Origin: Bacillus sp. MM2020_1
GTDB lineage: Bacteria; Bacillota; Bacilli; Bacillales; Cytobacillaceae
Length of the DNA: 64,000 nt
Assembly (NCBI GenBank): GCA_011250595.1
Contig: JAANMP010000020.1
Coordinates: 1 to 64,000 of the forward strand
Reading direction: 5' to 3'
The notes beneath the pieces were generated by a model. The model did no database searches and was not told where the DNA came from. It saw only the letters and a program-made list of their open reading frames with translations. The position numbers were made by a program, and so were the translations under genes. Below, piece after piece: positions 32,954 through 42,020 of the stretch (position 1 is the stretch's first letter; each line of letters begins with the position of its first letter).

Positions 32954-33244
32954 ATGTCTCTGAAAACGGTAAGAGTTATTCAATGGCTGGTAGGTGCATT
33001 ACTTCTGGTCTATGGTATTTATCTTATTTTTGGAGTGCAGGAGTTCTTTGGAACCTTAGCAATTATCGCTGCCTTTTTTATCTTCCCAAGTTTAAGAAAT
33101 GGAAGAAAAAGTTCCCATAGCAATGATTATGTTCATGACTACGAAAGTGATTCAGACGGCCCTACTGACGGCGGGGGTTCCGACGGTGGCGGCGATTCAG
33201 GTGGAGACAGCGGTGGTGGAGACTCAGGTGGTGGCGGGGATTAA
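32954..33244 (+). CDS. Small membrane protein with Gly/Asp/Ser-rich tail
   Basis: 96 residues. Two membrane helices (IQWLVGALLLVYGIYLIFG and FFGTLAIIAAFFIFPSL) are followed by a charged segment and a C-terminal run of GGG-S/D units (from about residue 69). The low-complexity tail may be flexible or metal-interacting. The TTGGGGGG site lies unusually close to the ATG. I recognise no family. A terminator follows at 33269. Confidence 0.65.
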   Translation: MSLKTVRVIQWLVGALLLVYGIYLIFGVQEFFGTLAIIAAFFIFPSLRNGRKSSHSNDYVHDYESDSDGPTDGGGSDGGGDSGGDSGGGDSGGGGD

Positions 33245-33268
33245 AGCTAACGATAAACACATTAAAAT

Positions 33269-33299
33269 CACCCTTGCCAATAGTGACAAGGGTGTTCTT
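33269..33299 (+). terminator. Terminator after the Gly-rich membrane protein gene
   Basis: CACCCTTG and CAAGGGTG pair around a 10-nt loop, followed by TTCTTTTTAAA. Confidence 0.8.
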
Positions 33300-33349
33300 T
33301 TTAAATTACTGGAATCCCAGAAAAAGCCGGTTGGAGTTCATCAGAATGG

Positions 33350-33793
33350 CTACTTATTTTTTGTGAAAAAGTACAGAAACCAAACCGCATGATTTTGTTC
33401 ATCTGCTGCCGCTCTTCGAAAAGCCTCTTTAATCGTTGGATCAGAAGCACCATCAGCGACTTCCAGATAAAAATCCACTGTATTTTGCTCATCCTCTAAG
33501 GCAAACTCCAATCCAGCTAAGTAAACATCTGGGCATTCCTCGCTGAGTTTTGGTTGTTGGGGCTTTCTCCTAGTTAGCTTCGTATAGATCTGTTCAAATT
33601 GTTGATAGTGCTTTATTTCATCTTTGCGAATTTCAAGAATCCGACTTTTCTCCTTCTCATTTTGAACCAAATTTGCTAATTGGCTATAACAATTTATAGC
33701 ATTGTACTCTCCACTCATCGCTTTTTCCACTTCTCGTATCAATTTATTATTTTGTCTATATAAGGCATCATAGTAATTTGTGTAAGGATACAT
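33350..33793 (-). CDS. Ferritin-like domain protein (rubrerythrin type)
   Basis: 147 residues predicted as a four-helix bundle. Carboxylate and histidine ligands are placed as in rubrerythrin/ferritin-like proteins: SGEYNAINCYSQL, then RKDEIKHYQQFEQIY, then EDEQNTVDFYLEVAD and AADEQNHAVWFLYFF, two E-x-x-H/Y sets consistent with a di-iron centre. There is no rubredoxin domain. It is similar in type to Bacillus YhjR-like spore-associated proteins, and an oxidative or metal-storage role is inferred. Confidence 0.82.
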   Translation of the reverse strand: MYPYTNYYDALYRQNNKLIREVEKAMSGEYNAINCYSQLANLVQNEKEKSRILEIRKDEIKHYQQFEQIYTKLTRRKPQQPKLSEECPDVYLAGLEFALEDEQNTVDFYLEVADGASDPTIKEAFRRAAADEQNHAVWFLYFFTKNK

Positions 33794-33899
33794 CGTAAAA
33801 CCTCCCGTTAATTCTCATGAATATCCTACGTATAACGAGGTTCCCGAGTGCTTACTATTCTGTACTTTTCAATAAAACCATTATGAAAATATCAGTAAT

Positions 33900-33912
33900 A
33901 GTGCCTGACACC
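33900..33912 (+). repeat. REP-like element
   Basis: AGTGCCTGACACC, 55 bp before the lipoprotein gene at 33967. This is one of the few copies on the 5' side of genes. Confidence 0.82.
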
Positions 33913-33966
33913 GTTTAGGGTCCTTCACTTTTAGATAGAATAAAATAATAAAACGGAGGTTCCTGC

Positions 33967-34413
33967 ATGAAAAAGAAGTTATTAGTTTTAGCTGCAATCA
34001 TTGGATTGCTCCTGAGCGGCTGTTCCCTGCTAAATGATGCGAAAGATACGCTCACATATGCCAACGAGGCGAAGGACTATTTAGACAAGGCGACGGCTTT
34101 TGCAAATGATGCTCCCTCAATTGCCCAACAAGCAGTCGGCGACAAGCAAGCCGCAACTGAACTCAAAACGATGCTCCAGGATATGAAACAAGAAATCTCT
34201 ACCTTTAACAAACTTCAAGCTCCTGCAATAGCGGTTGATTTGCACCAGCAACTGGTGGACCAAAACAACAAACTAACTGCCGGAATTGACCTGTACTTAA
34301 AAAATTATAAAAATGGAATGCTCGACCCTTCTGTCCTTGAAAATACAGAAATTTTCCAAAGTGTCCAGGAAATCAGCAGCATCCTCGATCAAATCAAACA
34401 GCTTGGGCAGTAA
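33967..34413 (+). CDS. DUF6376-type small lipoprotein
   Basis: 148 residues. Signal peptide and lipobox LLLSGC (Cys19) place it on the outer face of the membrane. The mature part is helical and Gln/Asp/Lys-rich (DTLTYANEAKDYLDKATAFAND, LKTMLQDMKQEISTFNKLQAP), and resembles the DUF6376 family of Bacillus lipoproteins. Function unknown. CGGAGG precedes the ATG and a terminator follows. Confidence 0.8.
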   Translation: MKKKLLVLAAIIGLLLSGCSLLNDAKDTLTYANEAKDYLDKATAFANDAPSIAQQAVGDKQAATELKTMLQDMKQEISTFNKLQAPAIAVDLHQQLVDQNNKLTAGIDLYLKNYKNGMLDPSVLENTEIFQSVQEISSILDQIKQLGQ

Positions 34414-34450
34414 TTAGTTTTCCACAAAGATTAAAGCAATCTTTTGAAAT

Positions 34451-34480
34451 AATACACTTGAACTCTCAAGTGTATTTTTT
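34451..34480 (+). terminator. Terminator after the DUF6376 gene
   Basis: AATACACTTGA and TCAAGTGTATT pair around 4 nt, followed by TTTTTT. Confidence 0.88.
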
Positions 34481-34540
34481 TCGCCTCTTTTTGGAACTTT
34501 ATACTTAAATAGAAATCAAAATTAATATGGAGGTAAATAG

Positions 34541-35866
34541 ATGAAGTCAATAAAAACTGCTTCAAGGATATTATTAATTTTTGCGATCGTTTTTAGTCTT
34601 ATCGGGTTAACAGCTCAAGCAAGTATTGGTGATCGTCAAACACCTTATTCAGCTTTTATTAAACACTCATTCCCCCTGCAAAAATACTCATCGGATCCTA
34701 AAAGAACAGTAGAAATTCAACTAAAGAACATTTTTCATGGTGAAGTAGCCAATCAAATTGTTAGTAGTGAAAATATATTCAATGAACAGCCCGATTCCGA
34801 TGAGGAATGGATCTTGCTTGAGTTTAATATGAAATATGTATCTGGACCTGAAGAGCAACTTGATGCAACAGATATCATTTTTTCAGAAAATAGTTTCTTT
34901 ACTCCGAGTGGCGTGTCTCTTTCTCCAATTGCTACTGCTACATTATCAGACCAATTTGAAGGATTTAGCCAATTTGATGTTTCCCTTTACCCTGGCAGTG
35001 AATCAACTGTCATTTACGGAATTCTGGTGAAAAAATCTGTGGGAGGCTACCCGTTAGTTAGAATTCCAACAACCTATAATTCTGCAAATGGAACAAATAC
35101 ATACGCATGGCTCACCACAAATCCAAGGTATAAAGAACCTGTTGATGTAACAAAAATCAGTATCAATAAAACAGCTTTACGTTTGGGCGTTGGGACTTCT
35201 GAAAAGCTTACTTCTTCCATTCAGCCTGCTACTGCTACCAACAAGAATTTAGTGTGGTCAACTAGTAATAGTTCCGTTGCAAAGGTAAAATCAGATGGAA
35301 CCATAAGTGCCATTAAACCTGGTACCGCCAAAATTACCGTTAAAACTAGCAATGGAAAGTATGCAACTAGTAATGTAACGGTGGTTCCAGTTATTAGCAC
35401 CGTCTCAAGTGATGGAAAATCAGTTAAAAATAATGCTGTATTAAATAAAAGCATAGTTGTAAAAGTGACAAATAACAAACTAACAAGCAAAACTGTTATA
35501 AAAAATGGTCGAAATATCACTTGGCCATCTTCTAATTCATTTACCCAAGATGGAAAATATACAGTAACGATTAAAGATGGTTACGGAAAAGTAAACAAAT
35601 TTACCTTTACCATTGATAAAAAAGCACCTGTTCTTCCATCAGTAAATAAGATAACTAGTAAAACCACTTACGTTTCTGGGAAAGCGGAAAAAAGATCTGT
35701 TGTTTATATTTATAAGGGAAGTAAGCTTCTTTCCAAAGGTACTGCCAGCAGTACCGGCACTTTTAAAATAAAGATTAGTAAACAAAGAAAAGGAAGCTCA
35801 CTTCAAGTTTATTCGAAGGATTCCGCTGGAAATAAAAGTAAAACAAGAACAATTAAAGTTAAATAA
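34541..35866 (+). CDS. Secreted protein with Big_2 and C-terminal bacterial Ig domains
   Basis: 441 residues. A signal peptide ends near AQA (residue 26). Residues about 30-200 form a unique beta-rich region (VEIQLKNIFHGEVANQIV, EEWILLEFNMKYV) of the telomeric-repeat-factor/DUF4352-like kind. A Big_2 domain follows at about 205-282 (ISINKTALRLGVGTSEKLTS, NKNLVWSTSNSSVAKV). The C-terminal Ig domain (PSVNKITSKTTYVSGKAEKR, then SKDSAGNKSKTRTIKV) matches those ending PhoX at 47356. It has no LPXTG anchor, so it is probably secreted or wall-associated. Confidence 0.82.
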   Translation: MKSIKTASRILLIFAIVFSLIGLTAQASIGDRQTPYSAFIKHSFPLQKYSSDPKRTVEIQLKNIFHGEVANQIVSSENIFNEQPDSDEEWILLEFNMKYVSGPEEQLDATDIIFSENSFFTPSGVSLSPIATATLSDQFEGFSQFDVSLYPGSESTVIYGILVKKSVGGYPLVRIPTTYNSANGTNTYAWLTTNPRYKEPVDVTKISINKTALRLGVGTSEKLTSSIQPATATNKNLVWSTSNSSVAKVKSDGTISAIKPGTAKITVKTSNGKYATSNVTVVPVISTVSSDGKSVKNNAVLNKSIVVKVTNNKLTSKTVIKNGRNITWPSSNSFTQDGKYTVTIKDGYGKVNKFTFTIDKKAPVLPSVNKITSKTTYVSGKAEKRSVVYIYKGSKLLSKGTASSTGTFKIKISKQRKGSSLQVYSKDSAGNKSKTRTIKVK

Positions 35867-35876
35867 TCCTATAACT

Positions 35877-35905
35877 AAAAAACTGGAATTCTCCAGTTTT
35901 TTTTT
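35877..35905 (+). terminator. Terminator after the Ig-domain protein gene
   Basis: AACTGGA and TCCAGTT pair around 4 nt, with an A-run before and nine or more T after. A degenerate REP-like AGTGCCTGA follows at about 35916. Confidence 0.88.
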
Positions 35906-35999
35906 CTTTTTTATGAGTGCCTGATGTTATGATAGTAGCAATATTAGGAGTCAATGTTAAAAACATAACGGCGATACATGTCCGTGTGGGGAGTACAAA

Positions 36000-36023
36000 T
36001 GTCCACGAATGGTGCCTGACACC
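36000..36023 (+). repeat. REP-like element with head motif
   Basis: TGTCCACG (36000-36007) is followed after 3 nt by GGTGCCTGACACC (36011-36023), 43 bp upstream of the oxidoreductase start. Confidence 0.88.
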
Positions 36024-36065
36024 AACACAAATCTAAATGGATCACGAAAGGAGATTAACTAGGCT

Positions 36066-38108
36066 ATGGCTTCTTTTATTGATGAACGAGAAGGTGTTTT
36101 TCACGCCGTTTGTCCGCTTGATTGTCCGGATCAATGTGGATTACTTCTGCTCAAGGAAAACGGAAAGATTATCAAGGTGGATGGCGACCCGCAGCATCCG
36201 GTTACAAAAGGGCACATCTGTAACAAGGTCCGCAATATGACCGAACGGATTTATGATGAAAACCGCCTCACCTATCCGTTGAAACGCACGGGTCCCAAAG
36301 GCGCGGGTAAATTTGAACGAATCAGTTGGGAAGAAGCAATCCAGACGATTACCTCCCGCTGGAAGGAGCTGATTGAATCCGACGGTCCGGAGAGCATTCT
36401 TCCCTATAGCTTTTATGGAAACATGGGCCGGCTTAATGCGGAGGGCATGGACCGCCGGTTTTTCCATCGCCTCGGGACATCCCGGTTAGACCAAACCATT
36501 TGTTCATCCGCTGGTTCGGCAGGCTATAAATATACGATGGGCGGCAGTCTCGGAATCGACCCTGAGGATACGATTCATTCGAAATTATTCATATTTTGGG
36601 GGATTAATGCGGCAAGTACCAACATGCATCAGGTTGCCCTTGCTCAAAAAGCCCGGAAACAAAACGGCGCTAAAATCATTGTTATTGATGTTCACAAAAA
36701 CCAAACCGGTAGATTAGCAGATTGGTTTATTCCAATTTTACCTGGCACGGACAGTGCGCTTGCTTTAGGGATGATGCACATCTTATTTTCTGAAAATCGA
36801 GTCAATCAGGACTTTTTACAAAAATATACGGTTGGCCACGATGAACTGCGTGAACATGTCGTCCAGTATGACCCTCACACGGTTTCTGCCACCACAGGTG
36901 TACCGGTCGAAGATATCTATAAGCTGGCACGGATGTACGGCGAAACGTCGCCTGCTTTTATTCGGATTGGTAATGGACCGCAGCATCACGATAATGGCGG
37001 TATGTTCGTTCGAACTGTCGCCTGCCTTCCAGCCCTCACTGGCCAATGGCTCGTCAAGGGCGGTGGTGCAATCAAAGGAAATTCGGCTTATCTTGCTTCG
37101 AATACTGCAAACCTGCAGCGACCGGATCTATTGGAAAATAAACAAACCCGCGTGATTAACATGAACTTACTCGGCGACACTCTGCTCACGCTAGACCCAC
37201 CTGTGAAGTCACTCTATGTGTACGGCTCAAATCCTGCTGTAGTTGCACCGGAATCTAACAAGGTCAGAAAAGGCCTCGCACGTGAGGATTTATTTACCGT
37301 AGTCCATGATTTATTTTTAACAGAAACAGCCAAATACGCGGATATTGTTCTGCCAGCGACATCCTCCTTCGAAAATACAGACATCTACACATCGTATTGG
37401 CATCATTACATTCAACTGCAGCAGCCGATCATCGAACCGTTCGCCGAATCCAAGTCCAATTTCGATGTGTTCAAGCTACTCGCAAAGGGAATGGGCTTCG
37501 CTGAATCGCTTTTTCAGGAGTCAGAAGCGGAAATGATCGCACAAGCCCTGGATCATCCGCATAATCCTTATTTGGCTGGAATAACATACGAAGCACTAGT
37601 GGAACAGCCATTCTTGAAAGCAAAAGTGAAACCTATTTTCCCTGGGAACCTGCCAACCCCTAGTAGAAAAATAGAATTATTTTCAGAGAAGATGAAAGCG
37701 GACGGCTATCCCCCGTTGCCAACGTATATACCTTTAGTAAACGACAGCGATCATCCGTATCAGTTTGTGCCCGGCCCAAATCATCATTTCTTAAACTCTA
37801 CTTTTTCCAATAATCAAAAGCACATCAACTTGGAAAAGGAGCTGAGAGTGTATATGAATCTCCAGGATGCATGGAAGGCGGGGATTGAAGAGGGGGATAT
37901 GGTTCGAGTCTGGAACCAGCGCGGGGAATGTGTGTTAAAGGCGACGGTCGGGGAAAATGTCCTTCCTGGAGTGGTCGCCACACAAGGTCTATGGGCGGAT
38001 TCCGGGGACACAAAACAGCTAGTTAACACCCTCACCCCCGACCGGATTGCCGATATGGGCGGCGGGGCGACCTTCTTCTCAGGACGAGTAAGTGTCGAGA
38101 AAATATAA
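36066..38108 (+). CDS. Molybdopterin-dependent oxidoreductase (YoaE-like)
   Basis: 680 residues of the DMSO-reductase superfamily. The N-terminal iron-sulphur site is CPLDCPDQC (residues 17-25) plus Cys in GHICNK (about 56). Molybdopterin-binding blocks include WEEAIQTI, PYSFYGNMGRLN, ICSSAGSAGY, LFIFWGINAASTNMH, IRIGNGPQHHDNGG, YVYGSNPAVVAPE, and the C-terminal MNLQDAWKAGIEEGDMVRVWNQRGE dinucleotide domain. No twin-arginine signal, so it is cytoplasmic. Electron partner and substrate are unknown. The ribosome binding site is AAAGGAG. A REP pair follows immediately after the stop. Confidence 0.9.
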   Translation: MASFIDEREGVFHAVCPLDCPDQCGLLLLKENGKIIKVDGDPQHPVTKGHICNKVRNMTERIYDENRLTYPLKRTGPKGAGKFERISWEEAIQTITSRWKELIESDGPESILPYSFYGNMGRLNAEGMDRRFFHRLGTSRLDQTICSSAGSAGYKYTMGGSLGIDPEDTIHSKLFIFWGINAASTNMHQVALAQKARKQNGAKIIVIDVHKNQTGRLADWFIPILPGTDSALALGMMHILFSENRVNQDFLQKYTVGHDELREHVVQYDPHTVSATTGVPVEDIYKLARMYGETSPAFIRIGNGPQHHDNGGMFVRTVACLPALTGQWLVKGGGAIKGNSAYLASNTANLQRPDLLENKQTRVINMNLLGDTLLTLDPPVKSLYVYGSNPAVVAPESNKVRKGLAREDLFTVVHDLFLTETAKYADIVLPATSSFENTDIYTSYWHHYIQLQQPIIEPFAESKSNFDVFKLLAKGMGFAESLFQESEAEMIAQALDHPHNPYLAGITYEALVEQPFLKAKVKPIFPGNLPTPSRKIELFSEKMKADGYPPLPTYIPLVNDSDHPYQFVPGPNHHFLNSTFSNNQKHINLEKELRVYMNLQDAWKAGIEEGDMVRVWNQRGECVLKATVGENVLPGVVATQGLWADSGDTKQLVNTLTPDRIADMGGGATFFSGRVSVEKI

Positions 38109-38110
38109 AT

Positions 38111-38141
38111 AGTGCCTGACACCAATGTGGTGTCAGGCACT
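38111..38141. terminator. REP inverted pair acting as a terminator-like hairpin
   Basis: AGTGCCTGACACC (38111-38123) and GGTGTCAGGCACT (38129-38141) are perfect complements with a 5-nt loop, lying between two convergent genes. The second copy contains the stop codon of the yitT-like gene. Confidence 0.85.
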
Positions 38142-38978
38142 CGTTTTACTTGCTTTATACCCATGTCCAATTATCTCATGGACGTTATGGACGGTGACAT
38201 AGGCGTTTCCATCTACTTCATTAATAATACTTTTCAGCTGAACGATTTCCTGCTTATTGATGACGATATACAGGACTTCTCTGTTCTGTCCCGTGTAGCC
38301 GCCGCGGCCATCTAGGACAGTTAACCCACGTGACATCCGGCTGGTGATGTTGTCCAAGACCTGCTCAGGGAAATTGGAAATAATCATCACCGCTACCTTT
38401 TCATCCAAACCTTCCACGATGAAATCAATCGCCTTCGCGCCGATAAACACAATCAATAGCGTATACATTGATTTTTCCAAGCCGATGATGAAAATCGAGC
38501 CAACTACTACTAAAATATCAATAATCAGCATGCCCTTGCCAATGCTCCAGCCTAGCAACTGATTCGCTAATCTTGCTAAAATCGTCGACCCACCCGAGGT
38601 TCCTCCCGTTCGGAAAATCAATCCCAGCCCGACACCTACCAGCAAACCTGCGAAAATCGAAGCTAAAAATGTATCCTCAGTTAATCGATGGCCGATATCC
38701 TCGGTTAAAAATAAAAACAATGAGCAAGCTGCAATTGAAATCAGCGTATAGATAAATGTTCTTTTTTCAAAAAATTTATAACCAACCGCTAACAGCGCCA
38801 CATTCAAGACAAAATTCACGACACCTGGCGACCAATTAAGCAAATAGTGGGTAATGATCGTAATCCCTAAAATGCCGCCCTCTGAGAGGTGGTTCGGGAT
38901 TGTAAAATAATTGACACCCACCGCGAAAATAAGTGCTCCTATTAAAATATAGATAATATCTTTTACCGTTTTCTTCAT
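38133..38978 (-). CDS. YitT-family membrane protein
   Basis: 281 residues. Five to six membrane helices (DUF161), with GALIFAVGVNYFTIPNHLSEGGILGIT at the N-terminus and GLGLIFRTGGTSGGSTILARL in the middle, are followed by a cytoplasmic DUF2179 domain (VAVMIISNFPEQVLDNI, GRGGYTGQNREVLYIVI). The function of the family is not established. The last two codons and stop (AGT GCC TGA) come from a REP-like element, giving the C-terminus KTSA. Confidence 0.9.
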   Translation of the reverse strand: MKKTVKDIIYILIGALIFAVGVNYFTIPNHLSEGGILGITIITHYLLNWSPGVVNFVLNVALLAVGYKFFEKRTFIYTLISIAACSLFLFLTEDIGHRLTEDTFLASIFAGLLVGVGLGLIFRTGGTSGGSTILARLANQLLGWSIGKGMLIIDILVVVGSIFIIGLEKSMYTLLIVFIGAKAIDFIVEGLDEKVAVMIISNFPEQVLDNITSRMSRGLTVLDGRGGYTGQNREVLYIVINKQEIVQLKSIINEVDGNAYVTVHNVHEIIGHGYKASKTSA

Positions 38979-38993
38979 TAATAATCCACCCTT

Positions 38994-40324
38994 TTATTGC
39001 AGTTCATTCACGGAAAAATCTAGCGCCACTCTGGCCTCAATTTCAGCAATCAATTCAGTCAGTTCCTCAAACGAAATCGGCTCACTAATAAAATACCCTT
39101 GGATTAAATCACAGTCGAGTTTCACCCATTCCGCAAACTGGGTGTGGTCTTCAATTCCTTCTATAATAACCTGCAGGTCCAAGTTATGAGCCATCTGAAT
39201 AATTGGCGTTATAACACCCTTATGTTTGTTATTTTTCAAAAGGCTAAACACGAAATCACGGTCCAGCTTAATAAAATCAATCGGCAGCTTAATAAAGTCT
39301 GAAAACGAGAAGTAGCCATTTCCGAAGTCATCTAAGGCGATCGTGAATCCCATTTCTTTTAAAAAGTGCAGTTTCTCATTTACCTTTTTAACCGTGTATA
39401 TCTCAATATTCTCGGTAATCTCCAAGGTAATTTGTGCTGCTGAGATGGAGTACCGCTTTAGAATATTCGAGATATCCAGGATAAGAGAATCAAGTAGGAG
39501 TTGATTCACAGACAAGTTAATCGAATATTTCAGGCTCCGGCCCTTCATGCTCGCCATCTTTTGACAGACCTGTTCAAAAACCCAGAAAAACAGACCGTTT
39601 AGCATGCCAGCTTCTTCCGCATAGTTGATAAATTCCCCCGGGGAAACTTCACCTAAACTTGGATGGTTCCAACGGATTAACGCTTCTGCACCAATGATAG
39701 CCCGCTCTTTTAAAAAATATTGCGGCTGATAGTGAACATAAAGCTCCCCTTTTTTGAGCGCATAGGGAAGATCATTTTCGATGATCACTTTCCGGTAAGC
39801 GGTTTGATTTAAATTCCCTTTATAAAAAGAAAAGCGATTTTCTCCCAGCTCTTGGGCAACATACATTGCATCTTTGCCATGGTCTTTAGTTCCTCCGGTT
39901 CTTCGGAACCATAGGGGTACATGCAAATTCCCATACTGCTGCTGATCGAAAAATAATGAAAATCAATCGGATACGGAGCTGAAATGGAATGAATAATCCT
40001 TTCGCAGATTACTTTACAGTCATGCTCGGTAATATCAGCGATTACTATCATAAAATCTGTGGAATTGACCTTGATTACAGTATCAATATCTCGCAACGAG
40101 CCATGCAATCTTGCTGAAATTTTATTTAGGAGAATTGTTTCGGTATCATTATCTTTAGGATGTGAGAGTTCTGACGGCAAGAATATACGCAGATAACCTA
40201 CCGCACTTGACATTTGATATCTCTTACTGAAGGCTAAGGTTAAGTCGAGCCGTTCATTTAATAAATGAATATTCGAAACTTCAACGTCATGATTTTCTTC
40301 ACGTTTCGTACTTTTCCCATCCAT
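38994..40324 (-). pseudogene. Frameshifted GGDEF-EAL protein (c-di-GMP phosphodiesterase type)
   Basis: The reading frame is broken near 39873. The upstream part (40324 to about 39873) encodes a degenerate GGDEF domain, with NSTDF where GGDEF should be, ending EELKTMAK. Inserting one base in AAAGAT restores KDAMYVAQELGENRFSFYKGNL in the second frame, the normal GGDEF end. A full EAL domain follows (EALIRWNHPSLGEVSPGEFI, ITENIEIYT, DDFGNGYFSFSDF, IEGIEDHTQ, GYFISEP). Catalytic EAL residues look intact. Separate translation of the EAL half from an ATG at 39926 is possible. Either a real mutation or a sequencing error. Confidence 0.8.
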
Positions 40325-40469
40325 AAAAAAACCCCTTAGCGAATTTAATAACCTAATCTTAACGTACTAGATAGGAACCATCAAATTCCAGATTTTTCTC
40401 ATATAAAAAAATGCTGCAAGAACCTAATCCTCACAGCAGACTGTAACCCAGTTGATCGAGTCAATTGAT

Positions 40470-40512
40470 GGTGTCAGGCACCGCAACGCTCAGCCTTTTG
40501 GTGTCAGGCACC
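40470..40512 (-). repeat. Two REP-like elements in the same orientation
   Basis: Plus-strand GGTGTCAGGCACC at 40470-40482 and 40500-40512, 30 bp apart. The second contains the stop codon of the symporter gene. Confidence 0.87.
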
Positions 40513-41781
40513 AATTTCTCCACTTTTTAATGCCTTAGTCAGCCAGTTTTTCCCTTCAACCAAGCGGGTGACAAGCATGGCGCACACGGTGTTGCCTGTG
40601 GAATTGAGTAATGTCGCCGGTGCGTCAATGATTGTGCTGATCACGGCAATAATGGGCAGTGTTTCTGGTGGGAAGCCGTAGACACTAATAATTAACATCT
40701 CACCGATCATTCCGCCGCCAGGTATCGCACCCATGACAGCGCCGACTAAAAAGGCTACTGCCAGGATACTTAAGATATTAGACATACTTGTTAAATCCTT
40801 CCCGAATAATGCAAACAGGAAGACGATCTTCAGGACGCCGCCAAACACGGAACCATCTTTATGTGTGTTGGCACCAAGCGGAATAATCGTTTCGGCGATA
40901 TCCTTTGGCACCCCCATCTTTCGGACCATCGCTAAATTAACAGGAATACAGGCTGCACTTGAGCATGTTGCAATCGCTGTTACAGAGGGGGTAATTGCAT
41001 TTTTCCAAAATATCTTTACTCCTGCCTTGCCGCCGGCAATACAGGCATACAAGGTGAAGAATCCGAAATAATAAATCACCGCCAGAATCAAATAGAGTAC
41101 AAACGAGCGGGCATATCCCTCTAATAATTGCGGGCCAAGCTCACCGATAATCGCAGCAAAATAACAGCCGAGTCCAATCGGTGCATAGTACATGATGATG
41201 TTGACCATTTTCATCATCACGGCCGTTGCCGCTGATAAGAAATTAGCCACTGGTTTCGCTTTTTCCCCAACGAGCGCAGTCGAAATTCCAAATAAGAGAG
41301 AGAAAACAATCAATTGTAACATGTTGCTTCTCGAGAGCAATAAATTGAAATCAGACACCGTGAATGTGGCGACCAGATGGTCTAGAATTGTTAAGTCCTC
41401 CGCATCCGCTTCCACGGCTGATTGGTTCATCACCTCTTTTATTGAAGTAATATCGGCATTTTCAATCGGATGAATAATCGAAGCGCCTATTAGGCCAAGA
41501 ATTGCCGCTATCGAAGCTGTTACTAAGAAAACAACCAGGATACTGCCCATTATTTTTCCAAGTCGTTTCATGCCGTTCATATTCGAAATGGCAGAAGCAA
41601 TGCTGAAGAACACCAACGGGACGATGATCATGAACATTAAATTTAAAAATAAATCCCCAAACGGCTTAACCACCGCAGTTTTTGTTCCAAAAATTAAACC
41701 TGCCACCCCGCCTATTAAAATAGCAGCTAGCAGAATCAGCGTGAAGCGATAGTTTTTAAAGAATAATTTCAACCCTTTCAC
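40504..41781 (-). CDS. Dicarboxylate/amino acid:cation symporter (DAACS family)
   Basis: 425 residues. Related to GltP/DctA transporters that carry glutamate or C4-dicarboxylates with Na or H. About eight membrane helices, with the hairpin motifs TCSSAACIPVNLAMV (serine-rich HP1 equivalent), PLGANTHKDGSVFGGVLKI (conserved N-DG), and MGAIPGGGMIGEMLII and STIIDAPATLLNSTGNTVCAML in the second half. The substrate-specific residues cannot be judged. The C-terminal GA and TGA stop are encoded by a REP-like element. No partner genes. Confidence 0.92.
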   Translation of the reverse strand: MKGLKLFFKNYRFTLILLAAILIGGVAGLIFGTKTAVVKPFGDLFLNLMFMIIVPLVFFSIASAISNMNGMKRLGKIMGSILVVFLVTASIAAILGLIGASIIHPIENADITSIKEVMNQSAVEADAEDLTILDHLVATFTVSDFNLLLSRSNMLQLIVFSLLFGISTALVGEKAKPVANFLSAATAVMMKMVNIIMYYAPIGLGCYFAAIIGELGPQLLEGYARSFVLYLILAVIYYFGFFTLYACIAGGKAGVKIFWKNAITPSVTAIATCSSAACIPVNLAMVRKMGVPKDIAETIIPLGANTHKDGSVFGGVLKIVFLFALFGKDLTSMSNILSILAVAFLVGAVMGAIPGGGMIGEMLIISVYGFPPETLPIIAVISTIIDAPATLLNSTGNTVCAMLVTRLVEGKNWLTKALKSGEIGA

Positions 41782-41958
41782 AGCCTTTCAACGTTATCAG
41801 ATATAATAACTCATTAAAAATCATACCTAAGTTCTCTCGCCCGGTAAATGGCTCTACTATTCGCAAATTAGTCTAAATAATGAATTTTTAAAATGAAAGA
41901 TTCTTCTCTACTAAGTTGTCCCCCATTCCAAATAATCTCGTTAATCTCGTAAAAAAAA

Positions 41959-41983
41959 GAAACCCTCTACAACGAGAGGGTTA
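41959..41983 (-). terminator. Terminator after the second galE
   Basis: AACCCTCT and AGAGGGTT pair around 6 nt, with a T-run in the minus direction. The 41782-41958 stretch shows nothing else recognisable. Confidence 0.82.
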
Positions 41984-42020
41984 ACTTAGAACATTTGCTT
42001 TTGTAGTTTACCTTAGATAA

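Noticed and set aside
33099-33392. 97-codon plus-strand frame overlapping the Gly-rich membrane protein gene
   Set aside because: It is out of frame with the better-supported 32954 gene, runs through its terminator, and has no fitting ribosome binding site.
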